64,000 nt of DNA from an uncultured Neptuniibacter sp. (GTDB lineage: Bacteria; Pseudomonadota; Gammaproteobacteria; Pseudomonadales; Balneatricaceae): NCBI RefSeq assembly GCF_947498015.1, contig NZ_CANMIR010000001.1, forward strand, positions 186,001 to 250,000, in the 5' to 3' direction. The translations under genes and the position numbers were made by a program. A model generated the notes under the pieces. It made no database searches. It saw only the letters and a program-made list of their open reading frames with translations, and was not told the DNA's origin. Position 1 is the first letter of the stretch, and each line of letters begins with the position of its first letter. Of this stretch, positions 39,349 to 48,389 are shown piece after piece.

Positions 39349-40002
39349 GTGAAATTTATAAGCCTTGATGCCTCCTCTGCCTTTGAAAAGGCGATCAAAA
39401 CAACATCCAAAGATAACAAAGTGATCGTGTGTGGCTGCGATGAGGACAAAGCCTATATTGAAGAAGCTCTTTTGGAGGCCACCCAAACACCTAAAGAGAT
39501 CATCCGAAAAGTTGCCAACCTTGATATCGACCACTGGTTCAACGAACGTAGGGCGAAACTACTCTCAGAGAGAGACCTCGGTGTACTTACAGGAGAGTGG
39601 AGGGAGGAATCCTCAGCCAAACAGCCCTTCATGCTGGCATCAGATATCATGACAGGTGAGCCACTTCCCAACCTGATCGGCGCAAAAATAAAAACCAACC
39701 ACAATTGGAAAGTTCCGGCTTATTTCAATTTCGGAAGCTGGAACGAGTGCCCGGCTCCAGAACTCCATTGCGCAATCTGGAAAAGATGGCAACACAAGTA
39801 CGGCGCGTATATTGTCGCTGTTAGTAACGATGTAATCGAAGCTTATATCACCAGACCACCGAAAACACCTGAGGAGGCGATGGAGCTAGCATGGGAGCAG
39901 TTCCTCTACTGTCCAGATATTGTTGATCAGGGTGTAGAGACGATCGCAAAATTAGCAGAGGTTCTGATTAATCACGAAAACTGGTATTTCTGGTGGGATT
40001 AG
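39349..40002 (+). CDS. DUF4253-domain protein
   Basis: A 217-residue soluble protein. Its C-terminal 110 residues fit DUF4253: WKRWQHKYGAYIVAVSNDVIEAYITRPPKTPEEAMELAWEQ, then YCPDIVDQGV and the final WYFWWD. The N-terminal half is variable in the family. The start is GTG 39349 with a TTTGGA upstream. Such proteins are often accessory genes with scattered occurrence and are sometimes linked with contact-dependent toxin immunity; nothing here shows that link. Confidence 0.8.
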   Translation: MKFISLDASSAFEKAIKTTSKDNKVIVCGCDEDKAYIEEALLEATQTPKEIIRKVANLDIDHWFNERRAKLLSERDLGVLTGEWREESSAKQPFMLASDIMTGEPLPNLIGAKIKTNHNWKVPAYFNFGSWNECPAPELHCAIWKRWQHKYGAYIVAVSNDVIEAYITRPPKTPEEAMELAWEQFLYCPDIVDQGVETIAKLAEVLINHENWYFWWD

Positions 40003-40124
40003 GAATAACCCAGATGTGAGAGGCTGAGGGACACTATAACCGCGCGTAGGACCACAGCAGTCTTTGCCCTGCAATCAGCAAAGGCTGCACAGCGAAAGAG
40101 ATAATGTATTAAAAGGTTCCAGAT

Positions 40125-40156
40125 AAAAAAAGCCCACGCTTTGCAGCGTGGGGCTT
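40125..40156 (-). terminator. Terminator of the prp operon
   Basis: On the reverse strand AGCCC and ACGCT pair with AGCGT and GGGCT around a short loop with one bulged base, followed by seven T residues. It lies about 70 bases after the prpF stop. Confidence 0.85.
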
Positions 40157-40226
40157 AAGGAAGAACAGTAAGCTAGCTCTGATAGGTAAACTAACTCACC
40201 TTCCGCTCTTCAACTTTACAACACAA

Positions 40227-41423
40227 TTAGAAACTATCACCGGGAATGCGTACGTTCCCCTCCATGACAACACGAGCACTACGACTCATGACCGCCTTGG
40301 TTGCAGTCCAGTCACCGTTAGCTTTCTCTTCAGCCGCCGCACCTACGCGTAAAGTCCCGGAAGGATGACCGAAGGTTACCGCATCGCGCTCACCGCCACC
40401 TGCAGCCAGGTTGACCAGAGTTCCCGGAACCGCTGCTGCGGTTGCGATAGCAACAGATGCTGTCCCCATCATCGCATGGTGTAATTTACCCATGGAGAGT
40501 GCACGAACACACACATCGATATCATTTTCAGAGATCTGCTTACCACTGGATGCCTCATAATCGGTGGCAGGCGCGACAAATGCGATTTTCGGCGTATGCT
40601 GACGCGCTACCGCTTCTTCGATGTTCTCAATCAGCCCCATCTTCACGGCACCGTGAGCACGGACATGCTCGAACCAGGCCAGTACATCGGCATTGCCGTT
40701 AATGTCTTTTTGCAGCTCGGTACCGGTGTAACCAATGTCTGCAGCATTGACGAAAATCGTCGGGATACCAGCATTGATCATAGTGGCCTTGTAGGTTGCC
40801 GCTGGTTTATCACCAAAGGCTGGTACCTCCAGATCATCAACCAGATTATTAGTTGGGAACATGGAACCTTCACCATCTGCCGGATCCATAAACTCGATCA
40901 CCACTTCAGCAGCCGGGAATGTCACACCATCCAACTCAAAATCACCGGTTTCCTGTACTTCACCGTTAGTGATCGGAACATGGGCAATGATTGTTTTCTT
41001 GATATTCTTCTGCCAGATACGCACTGTGCAGATCCCATTTTCCGGAATACGCTCAGGATCAACCAGACCACCACTGATAGCGAAAGCACCCACAGCCGCT
41101 GTCAAATTACCGCAGTTGCCCGACCAATCGACAAACGCCTTATTGATCGCTACCTGACCGAACAGATAATCAACATCATGATCCGGTTCTGCGCTCTTAT
41201 CCAAAATTACCGTCTTACTGGTACTGGAAGTTGCACCACCCATCCCATCAATCTGCTGACCGTAAGGGTCCGGACTTCCGATTACACGCATCAAAATTTT
41301 ATCACGCGCTTCACCCGGCTCCTGCGCTACCGCAGGCAGATCCTGACGACGAAAGAAAACACCTTTACTGGTTCCACCGCGAATATACGTCGCTGGGATT
41401 TTTATCTGTGGTACATGAGACAT
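40227..41423 (-). CDS. prpF: 2-methylaconitate cis-trans isomerase
   Basis: PrpF isomerises the trans-2-methylaconitate made by AcnD to the cis form. The 398-residue protein has the family start IPATYIRGGTSKGVFF and the central CGNLTAAVGAFAI with the active-site Cys, in the diaminopimelate-epimerase-like fold. AAGGA lies eight bases before the ATG. It is the last gene of the methylcitrate operon and follows acnD after a 226-base gap with a hairpin. Confidence 0.95.
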   Translation of the reverse strand: MSHVPQIKIPATYIRGGTSKGVFFRRQDLPAVAQEPGEARDKILMRVIGSPDPYGQQIDGMGGATSSTSKTVILDKSAEPDHDVDYLFGQVAINKAFVDWSGNCGNLTAAVGAFAISGGLVDPERIPENGICTVRIWQKNIKKTIIAHVPITNGEVQETGDFELDGVTFPAAEVVIEFMDPADGEGSMFPTNNLVDDLEVPAFGDKPAATYKATMINAGIPTIFVNAADIGYTGTELQKDINGNADVLAWFEHVRAHGAVKMGLIENIEEAVARQHTPKIAFVAPATDYEASSGKQISENDIDVCVRALSMGKLHHAMMGTASVAIATAAAVPGTLVNLAAGGGERDAVTFGHPSGTLRVGAAAEEKANGDWTATKAVMSRSARVVMEGNVRIPGDSF

Positions 41424-41586
41424 CTGTTCATCCTTTCTTAAATTATGTGATGATGAAAAGCATCACGGTTAAGAAAACTTTTAGTGACGATAACTATTCC
41501 GTTCTATGACGGTTTCTCTACTCTGGCTAGTGATCGTTAGTAAAAGTATTCAAAAATGATGGGCATTGCCTGCTCGACTTTTTAAT

Positions 41587-41618
41587 GCCTCTATCCTGCC
41601 CTAAGACCGGATAGAGGC
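41587..41618 (-). other. Intercistronic hairpin between acnD and prpF
   Basis: A perfect 10-bp stem (GCCTCTATCC with GGATAGAGGC, 12-base loop) starts 32 bases after the acnD stop. A weak T-poor tail argues against full termination; it may protect the upstream mRNA or reduce prpF expression. Confidence 0.75.
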
Positions 41619-41649
41619 TTACAAGCAACGCCTATCGATTCAACTACGC

Positions 41650-44259
41650 TTAAGCACTACCTTCCAGGAAGTCCTTTGCGAAACGCTGCAGAACGCCACC
41701 CGCCTTGTACACATGCACTTCAGCAGCAGTATCAAGACGACAGGTTACTGGAACCTCAACTGTCTCGCCGTTTGCACGGTTGATAATCAGAGTCAGATCG
41801 CAGCGTGGTGAGATATCACCAACGATATCGAAGGTCTCTGTTCCATCAATACCATAAGTGTTACGGGTATCACCCTCTTTAAACTGAACTGGCAGTACAC
41901 CCATACCGACCAGGTTGGTACGGTGAATACGCTCAAAGCCTTCAGCAACGATGGTTTCAACACCCGCCAGACGGACACCTTTTGCCGCCCAGTCACGGGA
42001 AGAGCCCTGACCGTAATCAGCACCTGCAACGATGATCAGATTCTGCTTACGCTCCATGTAGGTTTCGATCGCTTCCCACATACGGCTTTCGGTACCTTCC
42101 GGCTCGATACGTGCCAGAGAACCCTGCTTCACTTCACCATTTTCATCACGGCACATTTCGTTCAGCAGTTTCGGGTTAGCGAACGTTGCACGCTGCGCAG
42201 TCAGATGGTCACCTCGGTGAGTTGCGTAAGAGTTGAAGTCCTCTTCCGGCAGACCCATTTTCGCGCAATACTCACCCGCCGCACTGGACGCCTGAATTGC
42301 GTTAGATGGAGACAGATGGTCAGTAGTGATGTTATCACCCAGAACTGCCAGTGGACGCATTCCCTTCATCGTACGCTCACCCGCCAAAGCACCTTCCCAA
42401 TATGGAGGACGACGGATGTAAGTAGACATTGGGCGCCAGTCATACAGAGGGCTATCAGCACGCTCTACATCACCCAGATCGAACATTGGGATGTAGATCT
42501 GGTTAAACTGCTCAGGCTTAACGCTCTTAGCTACCAGTGCATCGATCTCTTCATCACTTGGCCAGATATCTTTCAGAGTGATCGGGTTACCATCTTTGTC
42601 GTTACCCAGAACATCTTTCTCAATATCGAAACGCACAGTACCCGCAATTGCATAGGCAACAACCAGTGGAGGAGATGCCAGGAACGCCTGCTTGGCATGC
42701 GGATGAATACGGCCGTCAAAGTTACGGTTACCAGACAGTACAGCCGTTGCGTACAGGTCACGATCAACCACTTCTTTTTCGATCACTGGATCCAATGCAC
42801 CGGACATACCGTTACAGGTCGTACAAGCGTAAGCAACAATACCAAAGCCCAGCTTCTCCAGCTCTGGTAGAAGACCTGCTTCTTCCAGATACAGTTTTGC
42901 AACTTTTGAACCTGGAGCAAATGAGCTTTTCACCCAAGGCTTACGAATCAGCCCAAGTTCGTTAGCTTTCTTAGCTACCAAACCTGCTGCAACAACGTTG
43001 CGTGGGTTTGAGGTATTTGTACAAGATGTAATTGCCGCGATGATAACCGCACCATCTGGCATCAGGCCTTCAGCTTCTTCAGCTTTTGCAGCCGCCAGCA
43101 TCTCATCCCCTGCGATACCGCGCTCATTTAGCGCAGTCGTTGGCAAACGACGATGTGGGTTAGAAGGACCAGCCATGTTGCGCACAACGGTAGATAGATC
43201 GAATTCCAGTACACGTTCGTACTCAGCTTCAACCAGATCATCAGCCCAAAGGCCTGTCTCTTTAGCGTACTGCTCAACCAGTGCAACCTGCTCAGGCTCA
43301 CGGCCTGTCAGCTTCAGGTAATCGATGGTCTGTTCATCAATGTAGAACATACCGGCAGACGCACCATATTCAGGTGTCATATTTGACAGAGTTGCACGGT
43401 CACCGATAGACAGCGTAGATGCACCCGGACCAAAGAACTCCAGATAAGCGGAAACGACTTTCTCGTTACGCAGGAACTCTGTCATCGCCAGAGCGATATC
43501 GGTCGCCGTAATACCAGGCTGACGCTCACCAACAATCTTCACACCAACGATGTCCGGCAGGCGCATCATTGATGGCAGACCCAGCATGACAGTTTCAGCT
43601 TCCAGACCACCCACACCGATCGCGATTACACCCAGTGCATCAACGTGAGGCGTGTGGGAGTCGGTACCTACACAGGTATCAGGGAAAGCAACGCCGTCAC
43701 GGTTCTGGATCACCGGAGACATCTTCTCCAGATTAATCTGATGCATGATGCCGTTACCCGCAGGGATAACATCTACATTATCAAAGGCAGTCTTACACCA
43801 CTCGATAAAGTGGAAACGGTCTTCGTTACGACGATCTTCAATTGCACGGTTCTTTTCAAACGCATCGGGATCGAAACCTGGCGCTTCAACAGCCAGAGAG
43901 TGGTCAACGATCAGCTGCGTAGGTACAACCGGATTAACCGCAGCAGGATCACCGCCCTGGTCAGCAATTGCATCACGCAGACCCGCCAGGTCTACCAGTG
44001 CTGTCTGACCCAGGATGTCATGACATACAACACGTGCAGGATACCAAGGAAAGTCCAGCGTACGCTTAGTTTCAATAAGTTGTTTCAGGGAGTCGGTCAG
44101 CGCTTCTGGCTCACAACGACGTACCAGTTGCTCCGCTAATACACGTGAAGTGTAAGGCAGTTTTGCATAGGCACCTGGCTGGATATCTTCGATAGCCGCG
44201 CGGGTATCGAAGTAATCTACAGAGGTACCAGGTAAAGGCTTGCGATATTCTGTGTTCAT
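41650..44259 (-). CDS. acnD: 2-methylcitrate dehydratase, Fe/S-dependent (AcnD)
   Basis: AcnD dehydrates 2-methylcitrate in propionate breakdown. The 869-residue aconitase-family protein has the cluster ligands in SCTNTSNPRN (about 410) and CTTCNGMSG (about 478), and the C-terminal swivel domain with GADYGQGSSRDWAAKG at about 750. The presence of prpF in the same operon marks it as AcnD rather than a housekeeping aconitase. It lies between prpC and prpF. Confidence 0.96.
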   Translation of the reverse strand: MNTEYRKPLPGTSVDYFDTRAAIEDIQPGAYAKLPYTSRVLAEQLVRRCEPEALTDSLKQLIETKRTLDFPWYPARVVCHDILGQTALVDLAGLRDAIADQGGDPAAVNPVVPTQLIVDHSLAVEAPGFDPDAFEKNRAIEDRRNEDRFHFIEWCKTAFDNVDVIPAGNGIMHQINLEKMSPVIQNRDGVAFPDTCVGTDSHTPHVDALGVIAIGVGGLEAETVMLGLPSMMRLPDIVGVKIVGERQPGITATDIALAMTEFLRNEKVVSAYLEFFGPGASTLSIGDRATLSNMTPEYGASAGMFYIDEQTIDYLKLTGREPEQVALVEQYAKETGLWADDLVEAEYERVLEFDLSTVVRNMAGPSNPHRRLPTTALNERGIAGDEMLAAAKAEEAEGLMPDGAVIIAAITSCTNTSNPRNVVAAGLVAKKANELGLIRKPWVKSSFAPGSKVAKLYLEEAGLLPELEKLGFGIVAYACTTCNGMSGALDPVIEKEVVDRDLYATAVLSGNRNFDGRIHPHAKQAFLASPPLVVAYAIAGTVRFDIEKDVLGNDKDGNPITLKDIWPSDEEIDALVAKSVKPEQFNQIYIPMFDLGDVERADSPLYDWRPMSTYIRRPPYWEGALAGERTMKGMRPLAVLGDNITTDHLSPSNAIQASSAAGEYCAKMGLPEEDFNSYATHRGDHLTAQRATFANPKLLNEMCRDENGEVKQGSLARIEPEGTESRMWEAIETYMERKQNLIIVAGADYGQGSSRDWAAKGVRLAGVETIVAEGFERIHRTNLVGMGVLPVQFKEGDTRNTYGIDGTETFDIVGDISPRCDLTLIINRANGETVEVPVTCRLDTAAEVHVYKAGGVLQRFAKDFLEGSA

Positions 44260-44340
44260 AGCACAACCTGTCAGGTTTATTCAGGTAGAAGGAGGTCCGA
44301 AAAGCAGATCTCTCTACCTTTGTTATTCAAATCAGAACAG

Positions 44341-44368
44341 CGACCCGCAGGCCGCTGTCAGCGGGTCG
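44341..44368 (-). other. Intercistronic hairpin between prpC and acnD
   Basis: A perfect 8-bp stem (CGACCCGC with GCGGGTCG, 12-base loop) begins five bases after the prpC stop. No T-run follows on the transcribed strand. Confidence 0.72.
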
Positions 44369-44372
44369 TCTC

Positions 44373-45500
44373 TTATGGACGATCTTCGATTGCAACCCAT
44401 TCAGAAGTTTCTGGACCGGTGTAATCTGCAGAAGGACGGATGATACGGTTATTAGCACGCTGCTCCATAACGTGAGCTGTCCATCCAGCTGCACGGGAAC
44501 ATACGAAGATCGGCGTAAACAGCTTCGTTGGAATACCCATGAAGTTGTATGCAGATGCATGGAAGAAGTCTGCGTTACAGAACAGTTTCTTCTCGCGCCA
44601 CATCACCGCTTCAACACGCTCAGACACGGCATACAGGTATTCATCACCTACCTGTTCGGACAGCTTCTTAGACCACTCTTTAATGATCGCATTACGCGGA
44701 TCAGATTCGCGGTAGATTGCATGACCAAAGCCCATGATCTTATCTTTACGTTCCAGCATGCCCATGATCTCAGCTTCTGCTTCATCAGCAGAACGCCAGT
44801 TCTCGATCATCTCCATCGCTGCTTCGTTTGCGCCACCATGCAGAGGACCACGCAGGGAACCGATCGCACCGGTTACGCAGCTGTGGATATCAGACAACGT
44901 AGAAGCACACACACGAGCCGTGAAGGTAGAAGCATTAAACTCATGCTCTGCATACAGGATCAAAGAAGCATGCATTACCTGCACATGCAGAGGCTCAGGC
45001 TTCTTATCATGCAGAGTCCAAAGGAACTGTTCAGCAATTGAGTCAGCATCGGTTTCCACTTCAACACGCGTACCGTTATGGCTGAAGTTATACCAATAGT
45101 TGATCATGCCCGGGAAAACCGCCAGCATACGATCGATGTGATCATGCTGTTCAGAGAAATCCATCTCTGTTTCCAGATTACCCAACATAGAACAACCCGT
45201 ACGCATAACATCCATTGGATGAGCATCTGCAGGAATCTGCTCCAGAACCACTTTCAGTGCTTCAGGAAGAGCGCGCAGGCCTTTCAATTTTGTTTTGTAA
45301 GCGTCCAGCTCAGCCTGATTAGGCAGCTTTCCGTAAAGCAGAAGATATGCAACTTCTTCAAACTGCGCTTTATCAGCCAGTTCTTTAATATCATAGCCAC
45401 GGTAGGTCAGACCAGCGCCGGTTTTACCTACGGTGCACAGTGCGGTTTCACCTGCAGACTGACCTCGTAGACCAGCTCCACCCAGTTTTTTATCGACCAT
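44373..45500 (-). CDS. prpC: 2-methylcitrate synthase
   Basis: PrpC condenses propionyl-CoA with oxaloacetate. The 375-residue citrate-synthase-family protein has the family's GLTYRGYDIKELA start, the catalytic His region SLRGPLHGGANE at about 218, and MGFGHAIYRESDPR with the second His at about 260. Length and gene order distinguish it from GltA. AGGAG lies seven bases before the ATG. It is the second structural gene of the operon. Confidence 0.95.
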   Translation of the reverse strand: MVDKKLGGAGLRGQSAGETALCTVGKTGAGLTYRGYDIKELADKAQFEEVAYLLLYGKLPNQAELDAYKTKLKGLRALPEALKVVLEQIPADAHPMDVMRTGCSMLGNLETEMDFSEQHDHIDRMLAVFPGMINYWYNFSHNGTRVEVETDADSIAEQFLWTLHDKKPEPLHVQVMHASLILYAEHEFNASTFTARVCASTLSDIHSCVTGAIGSLRGPLHGGANEAAMEMIENWRSADEAEAEIMGMLERKDKIMGFGHAIYRESDPRNAIIKEWSKKLSEQVGDEYLYAVSERVEAVMWREKKLFCNADFFHASAYNFMGIPTKLFTPIFVCSRAAGWTAHVMEQRANNRIIRPSADYTGPETSEWVAIEDRP

Positions 45501-45525
45501 AATGTGCTCCTGTTTTCCTATCTGT

Positions 45526-45562
45526 GTGGGCTCTTACGGCCCACTTATTTAAATCGATTTAA
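45526..45562 (-). other. Hairpin and palindrome between prpB and prpC
   Basis: A 6-bp stem (GTGGGC with GCCCAC, 7-base loop) is followed by a perfect 14-bp AT-rich palindrome (TTAAATCGATTTAA, 45549-45562). Together they fill most of the 89-base gap. Confidence 0.65.
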
Positions 45563-45589
45563 GTAATCTCTACTCAAAAACCTGTTTGC

Positions 45590-46483
45590 TTACTTATTCT
45601 TACCTTCAGCAAACAAACCATCCAGCTTCTGCTCGAAGTCGTGATAGTTCAAGAAATCGTAAAGTTCCATACGGGTCTGCATAGTGTCGACAACGGCTTT
45701 CTGATCGCCGTCACGCAGCAGTGCTTCATATACACCCAGAGCAGCTTTGTTAGCAGCACGGAATGCAGAAAGCGGATACAGAACCATTGTTGCGCCATTT
45801 TCAGCCAGTTCAGATGTATTGAACAGAGGCGTCGCACCAAACTCTGTAATGTTTGCAAGTAGATGAGCACCATTGATGCCGTCAGAGAACGCTTTATAGT
45901 CATCCAGCGTGTGTACAGCTTCAGCGAAGATGCCATCAGCACCCGCTTCAAGGCATGCCTGCGCACGTTCTACAGCGGCATTCAGACCTTCCATCTGGAA
46001 AGCATCTGTACGTGCCATTACAAAGAAATCATCATCTGTTTTTGCATCAACCGCTGCTTTAACACGATCAACCATCTCTTCCAGAGAAACAATCTCTTTG
46101 TTAGGACGGTGACCACAACGCTTCTGTGCAACCTGGTCTTCAATATGAACAGCTGCAGCGCCCGCTTTGGTCATCTCTTTAACTGTACGTGCGATGTTGA
46201 ATGCACCACCCCAACCGGTATCGATATCTACCATGAGTGGAGTTTCTACTGCACTTGTGATTCGGCTTACATCAGCCAGAACATCGTTCATAGATGTCAT
46301 ACCCAGATCAGGCAGGCCGTAAGAGTGGTTTGCAACGCCGCCACCAGACAGATAGATTGCCTTGTGACCAACTCGTTCAGCCATCATGGCATGGTAAGCG
46401 TTTGTAGTACCAACGATCTGAAGTGGATTTGTTTCAGCTAGTGCCTTACGAAAACGTGCACCGGCAGACAAGTTATTGGACAT
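45590..46483 (-). CDS. prpB: 2-methylisocitrate lyase
   Basis: PrpB splits 2-methylisocitrate into pyruvate and succinate, the last step of the cycle. The 297-residue protein has the family signature KRCGHRPNK at about residues 121-129 and the metal site DIDTGWGG at about 84-91. The ATG at 46483 has GAGGGG seven bases upstream, within the end of the gntR gene; only one base separates the gntR stop from this start, so translation is coupled. Confidence 0.96.
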   Translation of the reverse strand: MSNNLSAGARFRKALAETNPLQIVGTTNAYHAMMAERVGHKAIYLSGGGVANHSYGLPDLGMTSMNDVLADVSRITSAVETPLMVDIDTGWGGAFNIARTVKEMTKAGAAAVHIEDQVAQKRCGHRPNKEIVSLEEMVDRVKAAVDAKTDDDFFVMARTDAFQMEGLNAAVERAQACLEAGADGIFAEAVHTLDDYKAFSDGINGAHLLANITEFGATPLFNTSELAENGATMVLYPLSAFRAANKAALGVYEALLRDGDQKAVVDTMQTRMELYDFLNYHDFEQKLDGLFAEGKNK

Positions 46484-46484
46484 G

Positions 46485-47189
46485 TTATTCCCCTCTGGTT
46501 TCGGTCGCTGCATTTAGTTTCTCTTCCACATTTCTGCGTGCTGCACCAATATGACGTCGCATTAACATCTCCGCCAGTTCAGGATCGCGCGATTCAATCG
46601 CATCGATAATCTGACGGTGTTCTTTCAACGCACGCTTTGGTCGCGAGCTAGAGACACTAAATTGATAACGATACATTCGTACCAGGTGATAAAGATCACC
46701 CCCGAGAAATTCAAGCAGCTTGGAGTTCTTGCTGCCATGAACAATCCGGTAGTGAAAATCCAGATCACCCTCTTTTTGAAAATATGAACGTCCATCAAGC
46801 TGTTCGATATTCTGTTCGTGCTCATTTAGCAAAGTACGTAGGCTATCAATCTCATCTTGCGGCATATTTTCCGCAGCCAGACGACAGGCCATACCCTCTA
46901 ATGCTTCACGTACACGATAGATCTCAACCAGCTCTTTTGCCGACAGGTTAACAACCCGCGCACCAATATGAGGCTTTCGTTCGACCAACCTTAAGGCTTC
47001 TAACCGCCGCATCGCCTCTCTTAAAGGTCCACGACTGATACCGTAAGTTCGAGCAAGCTCAGGCTCACTAATTTTCTGACCTGGCGGGATATCGCCTACT
47101 ACAATAGCGTTTACGATCTCCTCGCAAACCCGGTCAGCCAATGTGCGCGATTCCGATTGGAACGCTTTGTCATCTACTATTTCTGTCAT
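46485..47189 (-). CDS. GntR-family (FCD) regulator of the methylcitrate operon
   Basis: A 234-residue regulator with an N-terminal winged helix ([40 protein letters not shown], about residues 40-80) and a C-terminal FCD domain with likely metal ligands in [14 protein letters not shown]. It is the first gene of the prp operon, so it probably regulates itself and prpBC-acnD-prpF in response to a pathway intermediate such as 2-methylcitrate. The ATG at 47189 is chosen over TTG 47198. A perfect palindrome lies 18 bases upstream and is the best operator candidate. Confidence 0.9.
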   Translation of the reverse strand: MTEIVDDKAFQSESRTLADRVCEEIVNAIVVGDIPPGQKISEPELARTYGISRGPLREAMRRLEALRLVERKPHIGARVVNLSAKELVEIYRVREALEGMACRLAAENMPQDEIDSLRTLLNEHEQNIEQLDGRSYFQKEGDLDFHYRIVHGSKNSKLLEFLGGDLYHLVRMYRYQFSVSSSRPKRALKEHRQIIDAIESRDPELAEMLMRRHIGAARRNVEEKLNAATETRGE

Positions 47190-47206
47190 AACAACCAAAA
47201 TTTAAG

Positions 47207-47218
47207 ATTGTCGACAAT
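47207..47218. promoter_or_regulatory. Candidate GntR operator upstream of the prp operon
   Basis: The perfect 12-bp palindrome ATTGTCGACAAT lies 18 bases before the gntR start. The identical palindrome lies upstream of the hydrolase gene at 48280. A degenerate copy (ATTGTC-AACA-CAAT) is at 47279-47292. Confidence 0.75.
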
Positions 47219-47330
47219 TTCGAACTTTGATCACGATACCTTCGCGTTTTTACGCAGTCAACTCGAAATTGGCGAAAAATTGTCAACACAATACAAAAGT
47301 TTAAGGGTTTTGCCCTATATCTCTGTATTT

Positions 47331-48197
47331 CTAATTTTCCAGATAACGCTCCATCTCAGTATTCATTATGCGTGCTATCTGACGAGGCTTTTGGAACGGC
47401 AATGAGTGGTCTGTTCCTGCCATAAGAAAGTAGTGCCAGTTGGGCATCCTTTCAGCCAGTTCACGCTGATACTGGTGCATCAACTCCACACTATTACCAC
47501 CAATAAAGCTGGTTACATCTCCCTGAGCAGCAACCAGTGCTTCACGATCAATCCCCTGAATCGCTTTTGTGACACAATCCAGTGCATTGGCAAAACCTAT
47601 TGGCCGACTCCCTAACCGGCTCACTGTGAGCTTTTCCACCTGAGGTGAGACTCTACGATTGGGGGATATCGCATCGAGAAAGTTCTTGATCCCCCTATCA
47701 ACATCCATCGACTGCCTTAAATGTACTGCAGCAGATGAAAACTGATTACGTAGATCAACAGTTGTCTCCCAGCAGGGCCTATCAAGTACAGCAGATTCCA
47801 GCAGGAACTGTTTACCAATACGATCAGCATGTTGCTGCTTTAACAGAAGGGAGACTAATCCCCCCATAGAATAGCCCCCCAGATCGAACTGCCACCAACC
47901 AAGGTGATCCACCAGCGCATTAATATCTCCAACTAACTCTTGCGCGGTAAAGGGGTGCTCCTTTTTATCAGGATAATGCGTCTCCCCCATTCCGCGCTGA
48001 TCTGGGACAAGTACTTCAGACCAATATGAGAGAAACATAATGATGTGTTCCCAGGTATCAACGCCCGCAACACCTGCACCATGAAGCAGTACCAAACGAC
48101 GTTTACTGGCAATATCCGGGTTTCTGTAGACTCTGTACTTAATATGCTGATCAGGAAGATGGAACTCACGCTTCTCAACTGAAAATGGGTGTTTCAT
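47331..48197 (-). CDS. Alpha/beta hydrolase linked to the prp regulon
   Basis: A 288-residue alpha/beta-hydrolase with the oxyanion region VLLHGAGVAG at about residues 36-45, the nucleophile elbow GGYSMGG at about 107-113 and the catalytic His in AGTDHSLPF at about 263. It has no signal peptide. It precedes the prp operon on the same strand, and the same 12-bp palindrome that lies before gntR is found 83 bases before its start, so it is probably controlled by the same regulator. An esterase or thioesterase acting on a propionate-yielding compound is a possible role, not proven. Confidence 0.85.
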   Translation of the reverse strand: MKHPFSVEKREFHLPDQHIKYRVYRNPDIASKRRLVLLHGAGVAGVDTWEHIIMFLSYWSEVLVPDQRGMGETHYPDKKEHPFTAQELVGDINALVDHLGWWQFDLGGYSMGGLVSLLLKQQHADRIGKQFLLESAVLDRPCWETTVDLRNQFSSAAVHLRQSMDVDRGIKNFLDAISPNRRVSPQVEKLTVSRLGSRPIGFANALDCVTKAIQGIDREALVAAQGDVTSFIGGNSVELMHQYQRELAERMPNWHYFLMAGTDHSLPFQKPRQIARIMNTEMERYLEN

Positions 48198-48279
48198 GAA
48201 ACTGCCGTACTCTGTAAAAAATGTTTATGAGCAACTAAGTAAAAGCATTCTAGCTTAAAGATGGATACAGATTAGCATT

Positions 48280-48291
48280 ATTGTCGACAAT
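48280..48291. promoter_or_regulatory. Second copy of the GntR operator, before the hydrolase
   Basis: ATTGTCGACAAT, identical to the palindrome at 47207-47218. It lies between the divergent hydrolase and pabB genes, closer to the hydrolase start. Confidence 0.7.
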
Positions 48292-48389
48292 TTGGGTATC
48301 AGGTAATTTTCCATTCATCATAGACAGCCCCATGCGGGTTACTTACAATTCGTCATACTTTAATCCAATGACATAAGTAAGCCAGTTCT

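Noticed and set aside
40596..41441. Long open frame of 281 codons opposite prpF
   Set aside because: It is antisense to a conserved enzyme gene, has no ribosome site or recognisable pattern, and arises from the codon bias of prpF.
41923..42870. Long open frame of 315 codons opposite acnD
   Set aside because: Antisense shadow of acnD; the translation is rich in Arg, Thr and Cys as expected for reversed codons and shows no domain.
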